DNA of 64,000 nucleotides from Apophysomyces variabilis (GCA_002749535.1 MZZL01000406.1:925075-989074); one strand, 5' to 3'. Positions 33,799 to 50,994 are shown, counted from the stretch's first letter. Program-made: numbers and translations. The notes: generated from the sequence alone by a model not told the origin.

Positions 33799-36700
33799 AT
33801 GACTGATTGGCAACCACAACCACAAGGTATAAGAGAATTGATCATTTTACTTCAGGACGCCATTCGTCCCGACAATCGAGATCAACCAGCTGTGCAACGG
33901 GTCAGATACCCATTGACTATAAACCTGCTTTCGCTTATCGGTTGCGGAATATAGAGACTGGCCTCCTTCAATGCAATACCCGATTATAATTCGTATCTGG
34001 TATATATCCTCGTAAAAATGCCTCAAGAGGATCCATATACCCGGGCTATTGCTGGATTGACTTTGAAAAACAATATCCGCAGTTTCTTTGACGACATACC
34101 AACATCTGTACTTGACTATGTCAAGGAAACTTGCATAGTCGCTTTGCGTTCCCCAGATTCAGATGCCAACGTTCGCAAGACAATTGGATCCGTCATTACT
34201 GCGATCGTGGCACGTGGTCAAGTGCATAACTGGCCTCAGATTTTGGAGTTACTACTACACCAACTAGATAGTCCTGATCCTGTATGCGTAGAGGTACAAG
34301 TCTGCATGGATTGAATTTGTAGAGAAAATGTTCCACTCACACTCTTGCGAAAACGTTAATGAAGATAGCTGTCAATGCCCTGGGCAAAATCTGTGAGGAT
34401 GTAACTGCCGAGCTTGATCAGGAAATAGATGGCGTTCGGCCACTGAACCATCTTATTCCGAAACTAATTACTTTCTTCAATAATCCAAATCCGTCGCTAC
34501 GTCAACAAGCCATGGCCGCAGCAAGTCAGTTCATCATCCCCAAATCCCAGTCTCTTCTCTGCTGCATGGATCAGTATCTGCAAGGTCTCTTCTCTCGTGC
34601 GACAGATGAGATCCCGGAAGTACGTCAGCAGATTTGTCGATCTCTTGTTATGGTTCTTGAATCAAGACCTGATAAACTGGAACCAAATTTGAATTCCGTA
34701 ATCGAATATATGATATATTCTACTGATGATACCAATGAACGAGTTGCATTGGAGGCATGCGATTTCTGGCCTCAGTTTGCTGACATTGAAGACTTGCGCG
34801 AGCGTTTGGAACCGTATCTTGCACGCATTGTACCTGTGCTACTAAAACGGATGGTGTATTCAGAAGATGATTTGCTACAACTAGGAGCAGATGAAGAAGA
34901 TGCGCATGTTGCTGATAACGAACAAGACATGAGACCGAGATTCTATAGAGCAAGAAATCAGCAGCAGATATCACAACAAGACCAAGGCGGCAATGAAGAC
35001 AGTATGAGTGAGGAAGAGGAAGAGGAAGAAGAGGATGGTGAGGATAACGGCGATGACGGATTTGACGAAGACGATGACTTTGACGACGACGAATTTTATT
35101 CGGAGTGGACCTTACGTAAATGCAGTGCAGCAGCCCTTGACGTCCTATCAAGTACCTATGGCATCAAGGTAACTGCTGTACTGTTACCTCTTTTAAACCA
35201 CAACCTCTTCAGTGCGGACTGGAGGGAACGTGAGTGTGGTATACTTGCGCTGGGTGCTGCTGCAGAGGGTGGTATTGATGGCATTGCGCCGTATCTACCG
35301 GAAATGTTACCTTACCTTATCAACAGTTTGAATGATACCAAGGTAAGAAACTAGACATGTGTAATATTTAGCTGAGAACACGCATATTTCCTCACTTGGT
35401 TTAGCCTTTGGTTCGATCGATTGCTTGCTGGGCCATTGGCAGATTTTCCCCCTGGATTGTTGAGCAGAGTTCAACCCCTGAAGGACGAGGGAAATTCTTT
35501 GAGCCAGTACTTTTTGGTTTACTGGGCCGAATCCTGGATAAGAACAAACGTGTTCAAGAGGCAGCCTGCTCAGCGTTTGCTACCTTCGAAGAAGAAGCCA
35601 CCGTCAATCTCATTCCCTATTTGGAGCCAATCCTGAAAAGTCTTACTGCCGCCTTTCAAACCTATCAACATAAAAACTTGCTTATTGCTTATGATGCGCT
35701 TGGCACTTTGGCAGAATCCGTTGACTCAGCACTTAATCAACCACAATATCTTTCGTTAATTATGCCGCCTTTAATCGATAAATGGAACAGCCTGACAGAT
35801 CAAGATAAAGATCTATTTCCTTTACTCGAGGTAAAAAAAAAAAAAAAAAAGGCAGAAGAAACACATTGTGAACAATTGGATTGATACTGCTTCGTTACAA
35901 TTACTCTGTAGTGTCTCTCTTCTGTCACAACAGCCTTGGGAACCGGGTTCTTACCATTTGCAGGTCCGGTGTTTGCACGCTGCGTTAAACTTATCGCAGC
36001 CACGCTTCATCAAACCTTCCTGGCCCATCAGCATCCTACGACAGTTGAGTCGCCAGACGGTGAGTTCATTGTTGTTGCCTTGGACCTTCTATCTGGTATG
36101 GTGCAAGGACTCGGTCCTGCTATCGATCCCTTTATAGCTGGTTCCGATCCTTCCATAATGTCCCTTCTCCAAGTATGCGTTCATGTAAGTTCTGTTTTAT
36201 TCCCGCTATAGACTCGGTTAAACGGTTTGAACATTAGGATCCCTTCCCGGATATACTTCAATCGACCTACGCTTTGATAGGAGATCTTGCCATTGCATGC
36301 TTTGATCGCCTTAAAGACAGCCTACCGGTCATTATGCCCGAACTAATACAACAGATCGTCTTCAAGTTCCAGAGTGGCTCAGTTTGTAACAATGCGGTAT
36401 GGGCAGCCGGTGAAATTGCCATACGGTGGAGAGGAGAGACAGAACCCTATATGCAGCCAATAATGGAGCGTTTATTTGATTTACTAACAAATCCAGACGT
36501 ACCAAGTACACTACAAGAAAATGTAGTAATAGCCATTGGGCGTTTGGGTTTGGCTTGCCCTGCTACTGTGGCACCATATCTTTCTCGATTTGTGACCCAA
36601 TGGCTGATGAACTCAACAGTTATACGGGAACATGACGAAAAAGACACTGCTTTCCGCGGATTTTGTGAGATGATAAAGATCAATCCACAACCTGTCTGCA

Positions 36701-37005
36701 AGGTAGTACAGAGTTCTTAATGCAGAGAAATTTTTTCTTAAAAGGTCCTTAATTAGGATTTAAATCTGCTGCTCCACGCAATTGCGCAGTGGCAAAGGCC
36801 GTCACCAGAACTTCATGAAGGTTTTGGCAATGTGAGTGTCTGTAATGAAATAGCTTTATATCTTGCTTATTAATGACCCCTTGATTTTTGGGTACAGGTC
36901 TTAGCTGGATATAAGAATATGTTAACGCCTGATCAGTGGCAAGAAGCATGGCGATCGTTGTCGCCAGACAATCAAGAAGCATTAACGCAAAGATTTCATG
37001 TATAA
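33799..37005 (+). CDS. transportin / karyopherin beta-2 (921 aa, 8 exons)
   Basis: Transportin carries PY-NLS cargoes such as hnRNPs through nuclear pores and releases them on RanGTP binding. Exons: 33799-33900, 33955-34293, 34365-35342, 35405-35830, 35912-36184, 36238-36702, 36757-36831 and 36898-37005. Every intron is phase 0. HEAT-repeat blocks match the family across the length: [146 protein letters not shown] and [20 protein letters not shown]. The long acidic insert (35008-35094, Glu/Asp-rich) corresponds to the H8 loop that displaces cargo. The intron after 35830 starts with an A-run. Length is close to the human protein. Confidence 0.96.
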
Positions 37006-37448
37006 TTAGGTTACTGATAATAAAAAGGGAAAGCAAAAGGCAGGGCACATAGACAGGCCCAGAGGAAACAATCGCTGTAGCAAAATGTTTGGTCCTCTTG
37101 GCAGTTTCATCTGACGGATGTGATTAGCCGCAGCTGAGTTTTGACATGAACAAATCATAATTGACCACACACACATATATATCCCCTTTCATCATTTTAC
37201 TGATGGTTTAATATCCCACTCCCCTCTATTATACTCATCATTGTCGTCTTCAAGGGCAAAAAAGTCCTTTTTCATCTATTAGACGCTCCATTCTATTTTG
37301 TCTCATTCACCGGAGCTAAACGGTCAAAAGTGGACCAGGAACAAGATTGGCTATTTGCGGATCTTCAATTACTGGTTACAATCGCCACACGCTTTTATAA
37401 AGAGCGAAGCCGAAAGGCAAATTTGTCTAGCTTACCCTCTTGCCTGCG
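37006..37448. promoter_or_regulatory. intergenic promoter region of the SERCA gene
   Basis: A TATATAT run at 37176-37182 lies about 270 bases upstream of the SERCA start. The remaining sequence is AT- and CT-rich. No other elements could be assigned. Confidence 0.4.
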
Positions 37449-40807
<3,359 letters not shown>

Positions 40808-40960
40808 TAAACTTAACAAATTTTTAGAAGGTTTTTGAAAGAAACCATAAAAACAGATTGATGAAAGGAGTCCACCTTTATAGATTAAATGCTATGACGT
40901 TTTTCCGCAACACTTAATTAGGAATTCATCTTCGAAATATACGAAATGTTGACTTCAATT

Positions 40961-41623
40961 TTAAAGCTTGAAGTCGTTAAAGAGGGCTTTTGAACCATTC
41001 AAGTCGGATACGAACTTGTAGTAGTCATCAAACTGGCAACCTTCCTTGGCGAGCTTTGCTTTCTTGTCAGCCACAAATTGGCTATCCCCGATGCTGCCGG
41101 AAAACCCGCCTATGGACAAATCCGCAGCAATGACTCGGTGACAAGGTACAGGAAGAGGACAGAAAGGATTTACTCGCAAAGCCTGTCCGACTGCACGAGG
41201 ATGGGATTTTAACGCATCACTCATCAACTTATAGGTAGAAACCTGTCCTTTAGGGATCTACAACATCGATGAGGTCAGTGTTGTCCTTTAAGTTGTAGCG
41301 AAAAACAGCTATTTACTTGGGCACATAGATCATAAACGCGGTATTGAAAATCTGTCACCCGTTTACCAGTCTTAGGATTCGTATATTTCTCTCTTTCGGC
41401 TGCTGTTAAGGGAAATGGGATGATGACTACCAACAGAATGAGGACAAGCCATGTTTAGCTGCTGCGCCATTGTACCTTCTACATTGTCGTCGATAGCAGT
41501 AAACGTTTGCTTTCCTTTTTTTCCTTTGGCCTTCTTGGGGAAGTATGGACTTTTCACAACAGTACGGGAACGAACTCGGAGTTGAGCCATGTTCAGTAGT
41601 TGACGGTTGTCAAGGACGGACAC
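40961..41623 (-). CDS. MGT1: O6-methylguanine-DNA methyltransferase (191 aa, 3 exons)
   Basis: This suicide enzyme transfers O6-alkyl groups from guanine to its own cysteine. Exons are 41623-41431, 41402-41317 and 41257-40961, with GT-AG introns that keep frame. The catalytic domain covers about residues 75-191. It reads VTDFQYRVYDLCAQIPKGQV with STYKLMSDALKSHPRAVGQA, carrying the RAVG arginine finger. The active-site motif PVPCHRVI has the nucleophile at Cys132. IAADLSIGGFSG and a C-terminal KLAKEGCQFDD follow. The N-terminal 70 residues are not the usual domain but a basic extension (RSRTVVKSPYFPKKAKGKKG) that could be a nuclear localisation signal. The start could also be the ATG at 41590. 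Catalytic residues look intact. Confidence 0.93.
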
Positions 41624-42982
41624 GTTTATGAACGTCCAACAATTAGCTTTTTAAAGCCTGCGCCGCTCGAAAAGCAATTTGCATTTGGATACTTGTACCA
41701 CATACAGGGTTTAACCTGAAAATAAGACGAATCCACCCGTTGTTTCCTTGCTTTACTGCTGAACACGTTCTGGCGAGAGTCAAATGAATGGCTTCAATTT
41801 AAACGAATCCACGTTTCTTTTCCGTCGCTGATTTGCCTAGGCAATAAGGTTTTTATGTCGGCTCTTGCGCTTTGACTCCCAGAAAGTGTGCAATACAATC
41901 AAGAGAATTGTCTACGGATACCCTTCCCCGCCAGTAGTCAAGTTAGTGAGTGCTGGAGGATATACTAATGACCAGCAATAGTGGAGTGCCCAGAAGTAGG
42001 AGTGTCCGAAAACCAGAGAATGTTATCAACCTTAGTATATATTAATGTAGAAGAGCAGAAGCTACCGGAAGAGTAAGAGTGTCCCATAACAGAAAGCACC
42101 CAAAGAGAATGCCCGTATTGTGTTCGTGCAGATACCGCAGATAATATTTTATCGTTATTGGCCATGCACCTAATTCCCTGGGATCGAAGACACGGTCAGG
42201 CAGCTGAAAAATTGGTCTTAAACAGGCGGAAATATGATATCTCCGCTTCAAATGAGGCTCCACCTAAACTGCTGTCAAGAGAGCCACAAGACAAAACAAC
42301 TTCAGAGGAAACCAGAGGCAACCGAGAGTTTGTGCTCGGTCTGCTCAGAGCGAGAGTTAGCGGGCATTGACAGTTTCTTTTTCATATATTATCCAACATT
42401 ACTTTATCAAATAGTAAGATCTCGCTTACAGCAACTAATTTTGCTGGATTTATGAAAGACCCGAATGATCTATATACCTTCGTCCCGTAACTTAATACCA
42501 TAAAATTTAGGAAAATGCTTATAGCATGTTCATATTATTCCAAGAAATGATGAGCCGCTAGAAACGATCATGATGAATAGACTATCCTTCACCAACAGCG
42601 TGGAACAATCCGAAAAGGGAAAAGCTCCTTGGAGACGCGTCAATATTATCATGCTTTAGCCGCGAATCTAAGGCTGAATCCTGATCCACATAAAAACTTG
42701 ATATGATTATAGATGCCAACTTTTTCATACTATGTCCTTACTCGTACGAACCTGTTCAAGATATTGCTGCTTGCATCTAAAATCGAGAAAAACAAGAGCT
42801 TCATCATGTCATGGTAAAGATAGACTATTTTGAAAGTCCCTGGCGTAAATGAGACAATCATGTCGTGACATACCTGTCAGTCCATACTGATCTTCATAGT
42901 AAGCTAAATCTGATGTTGTCATTGACGCCGCGTAGTTAAATAATAACTGTTATAACTTTTACCTGTTGAAGTAAAGCCACTC
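41624..42982. other. intergenic region, nothing recognised
   Basis: Short overlapping ORFs on both strands (41965-42455) lack protein-like composition and family motifs. No RNA genes or repeats were identified. Confidence 0.5.
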
Positions 42983-44994
42983 ATGTCCGACTGTCCGTTA
43001 TATCACAATACGATGCGCGGAATATTCGATTTGTTTAAATATTTTGCAGGTTATCTTTTTGTACCATGCTGGATGCAGAAATCTTCCATTTTTTCAAACG
43101 CCGTTAGCAAGTCAATCGAAACCCCTGATCGCTCAGTACCTTGCAGGTTGGCAAGACTGGTCGTCATGACAAGTAAACTACCTCTGCATCGTCGCGAAGG
43201 AAAACAAACTTTGTACACTCGTTTTAATCGGTTGATGCAGAACAGACGGCAAAAGTTCGTCGTCTACATTGTTATTTTCATTCTTTTTTGCTTTTTATTA
43301 AGGCCCTTCACTTCAACACCACATATCGCTTTTCAAGTAGACACAACATTTGGTCCTGATTATCCGATCGATGCCGCATCATGGTCTCCTCAACTGATGG
43401 ACAAGGCCGACACGAAGCAATCGAGCGCATATACAGCTGATATGTTCACATTAAGCGCATTAGCTGCCAACCATCTCAAACCAATCACAGCCGTGTTATT
43501 ACGTACTTCGGACGATGAGAACAAGATCGTACACATTGTCCAACAGCTGCTAGAATACCCTTTCATAAAAGAAATCCGCATTCAAGATAACATCAAGCTA
43601 CGACCTCTGACGATAGAGGTAAGTCAATTCTAGGCAACAATGAGAGCAGTGATTCATAACTGTGTATACAGCAATTGAAGCTCAATCCTAGAACCCATAG
43701 TCGCGTGAACGTCGAGATTCTGCAAGCGGAAGAGGATCTGGGGAGCTTTGCTCGATATACAATGTGCGCTCTTGGTTCTTACGATCATTGTTATTTTCAA
43801 GATGATCTGTGGATTAACAACTATTTGGATACTATGTACACAAGCTTTTTGCGCAACCCAGATCTTGTACATTCAATGACAGATCCAGCACAGTATTCAA
43901 AATCTCAACGATGGCAATTTAACAACCAAGGTTTGTTCGGCTCACGCACAAGGAATTATTTCATTTGGCGCTCTAATTTTTTTTTCTTGCAGATATAAAA
44001 ATGCATGCTGGCTATTCAAGTTTTCAGTATGGCGCATTTGTCCCGCGTTGGAAGACGCAGAATTTCCTGACGCAGCTCGGAAAATCCGGTGTCACCAAGA
44101 ACAGACAACGCTATTCCGATATATACTTCATAATGTGGACTAATCAATACCCTTGGATCCTCAGCAATACTCTACGAGCTGATCAAAAACCTTTGACACA
44201 AGGACTGGATCCGAATCTGTTCAGCCAAATTCTGGTTTGTTGTCAAAAATTGCTTGAATTGGGAACCGAAAAGCAACGGCACTGATACAGATATTCAGAA
44301 CGATGCAATTAGAAGACTGCAGGGCAAATTAGAGTCGGATACCTCTAGTACTCCAAAGGACTATTTCATGAGGGAGCAAGGACAACCTTCGTTAGCAGAC
44401 AGAGATATTCGGTTAGTGAACGAAAGGATGAACATTTCGGCAAGTTTCTGATATTCGCTTCTTGTTCAGGGCTTCTTGCGCGAATGATAAATGTCTACTT
44501 ATTACTAATATCAATCCATTTCCGGACCCAACGCTGATACCTTTTGATAAAAACAACATAACAAGTATTCAGAAATATGAAACGCTGTATAACGAATTGA
44601 ATGCGCCATCCACTGACCTGTGGGTATCGAATGGGTTCCATAACGCCGTGGACAAGAACAGGCAAACCTGCTGGAGTACCTATGCCAGTATGTTTAGTGC
44701 ATGAAACTGACAGATTTTATGTACTTATTTCCTACATTATTAGATCCTAATGTGGGCGATTATTTTGGGCTCATTCTAGTTGGAAGCATGAGTGTGGACC
44801 GTTTGGTTATCCATGGAGATAAAGAGATTCGGCATCCTGACCGGATATTCGAAGTTTCGGTGAAAGAACATGGTACAACTTGGGTTCGTAGCACTTATAT
44901 ATATACAGAAAAGAATGCGAGCACTCACAAACTACGTAGGTTCCTTGTAGGGTTTCCTCTGAATCACAGCAAGCATCTAGTGATGCAGCTTTAA
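42983..44994 (+). CDS. type II membrane glycosyltransferase-like protein with C-terminal discoidin-like domain (up to 572 aa)
   Basis: Exons: 42983-43618, 43672-43930, 43993-44234, 44299-44411, 44470-44687 and 44744-44994, all joined by GT-AG introns in frame. A basic segment (QNRRQKFV) precedes one helix (VYIVIFILFCFLLRPF), giving a Golgi-type II topology. The lumenal part has a GT64/exostosin-like pattern: AVLLRTSDDENKIVHIVQQL, LEYPFIKEIRIQDN, ARYTMCALGSYDHCYFQDDL (acidic DxD-like QDD), WTNQYPWILSN. The last 130 residues (GFHNAVDKNRQTCWSTYA, then GDYFGLILVGSMSVDRLVIH) resemble an F5/8-type C (discoidin) sugar-binding module. The start may be the ATG at 43166, which leaves a more typical short cytosolic tail; the upstream 61 residues are then untranslated. 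Family placement is by pattern only. Confidence 0.75.
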
Positions 44995-45581
44995 CGTTAT
45001 ATTGCGTTAATGTGGACAGAATAAGAGCCATACGAATAGCGTTTAAGGAAGAACAAGATGCACCCTTTGGTTTATGCGGTTTAACTTTAGATAACTTTGC
45101 TGTCTAAACTGGGGTCGTCACTAATTATCCGTAATTGATAAAGTACTGCACGGTGAGGAAAATTTTGTCGCAGAAAATGCTGGTATTTTTGTGAACTTCA
45201 CCGTTTCTCTGATCCATTAAACTCCAATGCCCTTTGCATAGAGCAAAAAGTGGTACGCGATATCCGCTAAGCGATGCGAGCTTTTTCTTTTATCTATCGC
45301 AGGTGCACCTAAACGATGGAGAAGCAAAGATCAAAGTAACATGAGCGTGTATCAAATCTGCACTTGTTCATCTCTAGTCTAGCCACTTGTCTTATTTGAG
45401 TACCTTATGATGCTTCCGGGGACAAATTTTATCTAGTAGTGTTGAACACTAGTCTGTTTTAAGCCTTGTTAATGTACCGGAATGCCCAAGCGAGCACGGC
45501 CTTCAGTCACTCTAATCTCCGACTTAGTCCGTTTCTTCAAAGTGAAATTTCACTAGATTCATTCTTCTTGTATGGTTGATT
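44995..45581. other. intergenic region, nothing recognised
   Basis: It contains AT-rich 3' UTR and promoter sequence, with no ORF or RNA gene supported. Confidence 0.5.
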
Positions 45582-48500
45582 ATGCGATCTGCTTCTCAGC
45601 GACAATTTGATAGCGGCGGAGAAGTATCACTCAGATCGCCGTCGGCTGTATACTTTTTTACGGGAATGGCCCTAGTACTCATGGGCTATTCCGTGTATTC
45701 TCATTTAAAGACACTTCAAGACCGTAATTCTAATCCGGCACGCCGAAAACGGGATGCCATTAGAAATAAACCGAGCAAAAGGCTTGAAGATTGTGAGTGT
45801 CTATACTGACAATAATAGTAGCAGTAACAACCGTAATATCCTTACTCCTATATCTTTACCGTCAGCCATCCAATTGAGATCGCTAGCCTATCTGACTCAG
45901 TCTACAGATATCAATATAGAGAGCAGGTGGGGTTAAGATCAGTGAGCTCCTGTTCTGATATTTGCCGTATAGCGCAGTTAAAATTATCATTGACCGAGCA
46001 ATGTCGGGTACTTATACGGAGAAAATGCCAAACAAGCTATAAACCAATATTTTTCGCAGAGAAATACCTTCCTGTTATCATTCGTGCGTGTAACCACAAG
46101 CAATCTGTAGCAATGCGGTCCAAAGCCCTCGTAGCACTGCAATTATTAACCCGAAGAGGTAACATCACTAAGTTAAATGTTTATTCTCTTAACATCCCCT
46201 TTAGAAGGCAATAAAGCAGCATTATTATCTGCAGGTGCGCTCGGTGTATTGGTCGATGCATTAAAATGCACAGATCCAGAAATGGAAGAATCGACAAAAA
46301 GGTTTGCAGCGGTGGCAATATGCGATTTGATTCAAGGCAGTGGTATGTTTGAGAGACAAAGTAGCAATGGCTGATCCTTTGCAAGATATAAACAAATACT
46401 GCATTATTGAGCTTGGAATACTCGATCCAATCAAACGCATACTGACCTCTACAACTATCCGCAACAACGAATTAAAGTACTGGACACTTATGATTCTTTA
46501 TCAAATATCACTGAGTGGTAGCTATAATATGTTGTGCGATACAGTACATAACGAAGAAATAGATCCGATGCCCAAAATTCTGATTCATAGTGGATTTGTC
46601 AGTCTGCTTGCCAAAATGGCTCGAGTGACTTATGGAAACACGAATATGCCTAAGTTCTGCATGCAGAGCCTTGTTCGTATTGTAGCAAGCGTGGATGTAG
46701 TAGGTACGTGCGACAGTGTATATAGAACATGTGTCTCACTTGACCGAGATATCGCTTATAGAGGCAAAGAAGATTTTGACTGAGCTATTGGACTACCAAA
46801 TCGTGGAATTGATATCTATCTGTCTTCGTGGAGGTACAACGAAGGATAGCGATTCCTAGCGCTTTGCTGAACTAATATCAAAATAACACAGATGATGTTG
46901 AGCTCATCTACTGGGCAGCAGGACTCATGCATGAATTTGTGCTCAAAGGTAGCGAGAATTTGGATAATTTATCCTAGCTAATACGACGTCAGACGTGGCT
47001 GCCGATAAGTTTCGAGAAATTAAAGGAGTTCATTCAATATTGGCAAGTCTACTTTCTGCAGATGAGATGTATATCGCACGCGTTGTACTGAGAACAGTCA
47101 AGTTCATGGCTTATGGACAAGGTAAATGCATTGGAAGGCTATACAGTGTTAATGTCATACTAGAAACATTCCGTCAAGATATGGTTCATACAGGCATGGT
47201 AAAGAAGATTATGCATTGCTTGACTCTGGATGACGATGATGTGCGTTACTGGGCAACATTGTGTATTCATGCTGTTGCTGGGCAAGGTATGTGTAAACGA
47301 AAACAAGGTCGATTAGTAAACACCTGTATATAGTCGAATCGCATGAAGATATTCTAGGTTCCAGCGAATTTGAGCTGCTGCTATCTTTAGCAACGTCGGT
47401 CAAGGTACATGTTTCGATCTTTATTGCGGATATACTGTCACTTATATGCTGCATTCGTAAGTTATCAATGGATAAAGTCTGCTTTGGCTGAAATAGCTTC
47501 TCAAAAAATAAGCAAGCAATAATATTGCTATGGAATGTCATGTGGACGCAATCATATCTACATTGAACAGTTTGATTACGTTGGATGAACTTGAGGTTCA
47601 GTATAATGCTGCCGGTGCAATATTTAATCTCATGGCTATGAGAGGTAAAAGCTAACACTTATTCTCTGCGCTGACATGATTGGCATAGATGACTTTACTG
47701 AAAAAGTGCGTGATAAGTGTCTTGATACGATTATCTCCACATGCGTTAATTCCACGCATGAGCGGGTGCAATTAACTTGCGCCAAAACCTCATTAATGAT
47801 GGCTATTAAATGTAAGTGCAGAGTGCTGTTTGCTACCTGGTTTACATTGATTTATTTTTGAAGATCAACACGTAATTCCGCGGGTAACACTTCAAGTGAT
47901 TGATCCTCTTGTCAACAGTTGTGTTGAGATATCTCGCCATATCCTACCAATCATTATGATGCAATCTTTAATTACGGCAAAGAAAGGAGCGCTTCCGCAC
48001 GGAACAGATCAAAATAATCGTGATGCTAGGTACAACTCAAGTCTGGAATCGGATGGAGTGTTTGTTCCGGATTATATCAACGTCAATACAGCCGGCACTA
48101 TATCTAATGCTATGCGGCTAGAAGAAATATTACATAATTCGGCACGATTCGTGGCAGCACCGACCGAAGGCAGTTTCACGGAACATGCACATGCGCCACC
48201 AGTAGAAGATATAAGCGGATTTCTCAACAGCGAGGAGGCGTACGCGGTGCAACAGCAGGCTGAGAATAGGTGCGCCACCACCAATGAGATGTCGCCGTCT
48301 GATCTCGATCGTGCATCGCTTTTCATGGGATTCGAGCTTCCGCTTTCGTCCCGCGTTCAATTTGTTGGAGCTTTGAGTGCGTTACGCATTTTATTAGAGA
48401 ACACCGACATCAGTAATAACGTAATTTCCGGGGCAATTTTGGAAAACTTGATGACACAAATGGAAAATTGGATCGAAAAAGATTACAATGTCTTTGATAA

Positions 48501-50994
48501 AGAGCGGCAACGATCGTATAAGTTGAGCGATATCAAGGTGCACACTTGTTGTTCAAAGTTTGCAAAGCCACAGCCTATTTCTCCTTTACCAGACAACATT
48601 CGACAGTTTACTGAATCATTGCTGCTACTCTCCTTGTATCCAGTACTAGAGACATGGACACTGTTTTCGAGCAACGATATTGACCTTGAACAAATGCACC
48701 CTGGTACAATTAAGCTAGTATATTACGACTTTTTGCAATGGATACACGCTTCGACCATTATTGATATTGAAAGTTGCACGAGAGTTAATGATCGCTCTCA
48801 GGTAGCTACGTACGTGCCTGACGGATTCCTCTCTGATAGTGAATCAAGTGAACAAAGGGAAAGATACCGCATTTTAAAAAAACTTGAGTCTGCAGCGGAG
48901 CGTATGGGAGAGACTCGTAGAAGGGGAGAAGATTCACCTGTTGACGATTTAACGACAGAAGGCCGCTCGTCTCATTTATCCAAGATGTATTCGGGGTTCG
49001 CCACACGAGCATTGATGGTGCTACGTTCCGTGATCCGTTATGGTTTGTGTAACAGTTTGATTCCTCTTAAGTCTCTTAGCTTACATCTATCGCTATACAG
49101 AATCGGTCAGAAATTTCTTGGTTCAAAAGATGAACTTTGTGGAGGTCATGATATATATACTTCAGAACAAGCAGTCTTTGGCGGATTATGCTTTGGCTTG
49201 TTTAGGTGTTCTGTTGAACTCAGGTAATATAAAATCTCACAATTTCACAGCTTGACAAGGAAAATTAGATCCTTGTTACGCTATTCCCGAAACTTCACTT
49301 CAAGCCTTGGTGGTTACAATATGGCATGACATACAGATACCGATATTGCAGAAACAATCGTTTTGTTTTTATTCTAGAATTATCATGGCGTATGCAAGCC
49401 GTATTATAGCCGAGAGAAAGGTCAGTGAATGCAAAAACAGTAAAGCATTCGTGGAAATCGACCTCGTCAAGCGGTCAAAATTTTGCCTTGTAAACTATGA
49501 AACAATTCGTGAATTCCGTAACGATTCTTGGACGTTTGAGACAGTAAAAGGAACGCATGCAACGCCTACTTCCGACATATGGGATAGAAATGACAGCCAC
49601 AAATACGCATTCGAAGTGGTACTTGCAAGCGACGGTTTGATGCAAGTAGGATGGGTAAATGATGATTTCGAGATCGATCCCGAGGGCGGCACAGGTGTAG
49701 GAGACGACGACGAGTCTTATGGGTACGATGGTTATCGCGCGAAGAAATGGCATGGGCGACATTCTATCGCTGTAGGCGAATAATGTTGATAATTATTACT
49801 TAATATTGATTTGTCGATAGAGGGCATCCTACGGCAGCAAGTGGGCGCCAAATGATGTGATCACGTCATGCTTAGATTTGGATCGAGGGGAAATTCGCTA
49901 CTATAAAAATGGAATAGATATGGGCGTTGCCTTCACAGACATCGCCCGCAATCGATCGTGGTACCCGGTAAATATCTAAAATGGTTAAAGTGGACATTTT
50001 CTTACCGACGACAAGGCAATGTCAATTTCTACTGGACAAGGATGCGAATTTCGGTTTGGTGGTCCGCTGGATCGATTAAAGTGCGTCATTCCTACTATGC
50101 AAAAAGAAGATATTGATTTCCATCTAGATACTTGCCGGAAGGCTACTTGCCGATAGCGGCATTAGTAAAAGGCTCTGAAACCACTGCTGAAGCTTGCTTA
50201 ACCCAGATCCAAGTGAAAAATGAGAATGCTCAAGAGTCTTCTTCGGAAGAATCTGATCTTGATGCTCTGGTTGACGCTCTGGGACGCATGAGTGTGAAAT
50301 CACCGAAATCAGAACGCGTAGTCGAAAATGGAAACAGAGAACCAAACCTAAGACCGATTGATGCTCAAGTTTTTGACGGTTATTGCGACAATGTGGAAGG
50401 TACACTATCAGTCCGACGTTCTCTGGAAGAGGATGAGGCTGTGTTACCTTCATTATACTTTGAAGTGGCCATTGTGTATCAAGCAGGCGACATGGATCAA
50501 AGGTGAGTAATTAGTTACACCAATAACTTGTGTTCAAAAGTCTGGCGGCAGTTTGATTACAGTGGGATTGCGGGGCTTAACGTCCACTCACGTTCGAATG
50601 GAGTACGATTATGCAAAGAAAACTGCGATGGTTTTCTCTGCTGGTGCGCAAAGCTCTGTTATCCCCTTACAGATAACTAGTGGAGACGTTCTAGGCATGG
50701 TGTTTATTCAAGCTACTAATAACATAGGAATCACGCTTAACGGTCGTCTGCTTGGTAAAGTGTTGTACATGTGTATAAATGGACCGATTTTGGAAGGGCT
50801 AACGTCATGGTCATTTAGTGATGATATGTCTCAAATCTGCTTTTTTCCCGTTTTTACCATATACGACAGGTGCCTTAAGAATGCATACTAACTATGGGGA
50901 CGAACCATTTGCATGGGAGCACGCGAATAGTCTATTCTCTAAAGAGCAGATGGCCAATTATCTCCGACGATACTTACGAATAAATCAGACATAA
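45582..50994 (+). CDS. membrane-anchored ARM-repeat protein with two C-terminal SPRY domains (about 1400-1500 aa)
   Basis: This is a many-exon gene; exon 1 is 45582-45792 and the largest exon begins near 47870. The N-terminus has one predicted helix (AVYFFTGMALVLMGYSVYSH) at about residues 22-41 followed by a basic segment. Armadillo-like helical repeats follow (VIIRACNHKQSVAMRSKALV, ALLSAGALGVLVDALKCTDP, LIYWAAGLMHEFVLK, DVRYWATLCIHAVAGQ, VQYNAAGAIFNLMAMR). A Ser/Glu-rich linker leads to a canonical SPRY core (LQVGWVND-like MQVGWVNDDFEIDPEGGTGV, then YGSKWAPNDVITSCLDLDRG and EIRYYKNGIDMGVAF). A second SPRY-like unit has LYFEVAIVYQAG, LITVGLRGL, SGDVLGMVFIQATNNIGITL and NGRLLGK. The end is at TAA 50994 after NYLRRYLRINQT. 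SPRY domains bind protein partners, often for ubiquitin ligases, but I see no RING or CTLH motif. The biological role is unknown. Internal exon borders were only partly resolved. Confidence 0.8.
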
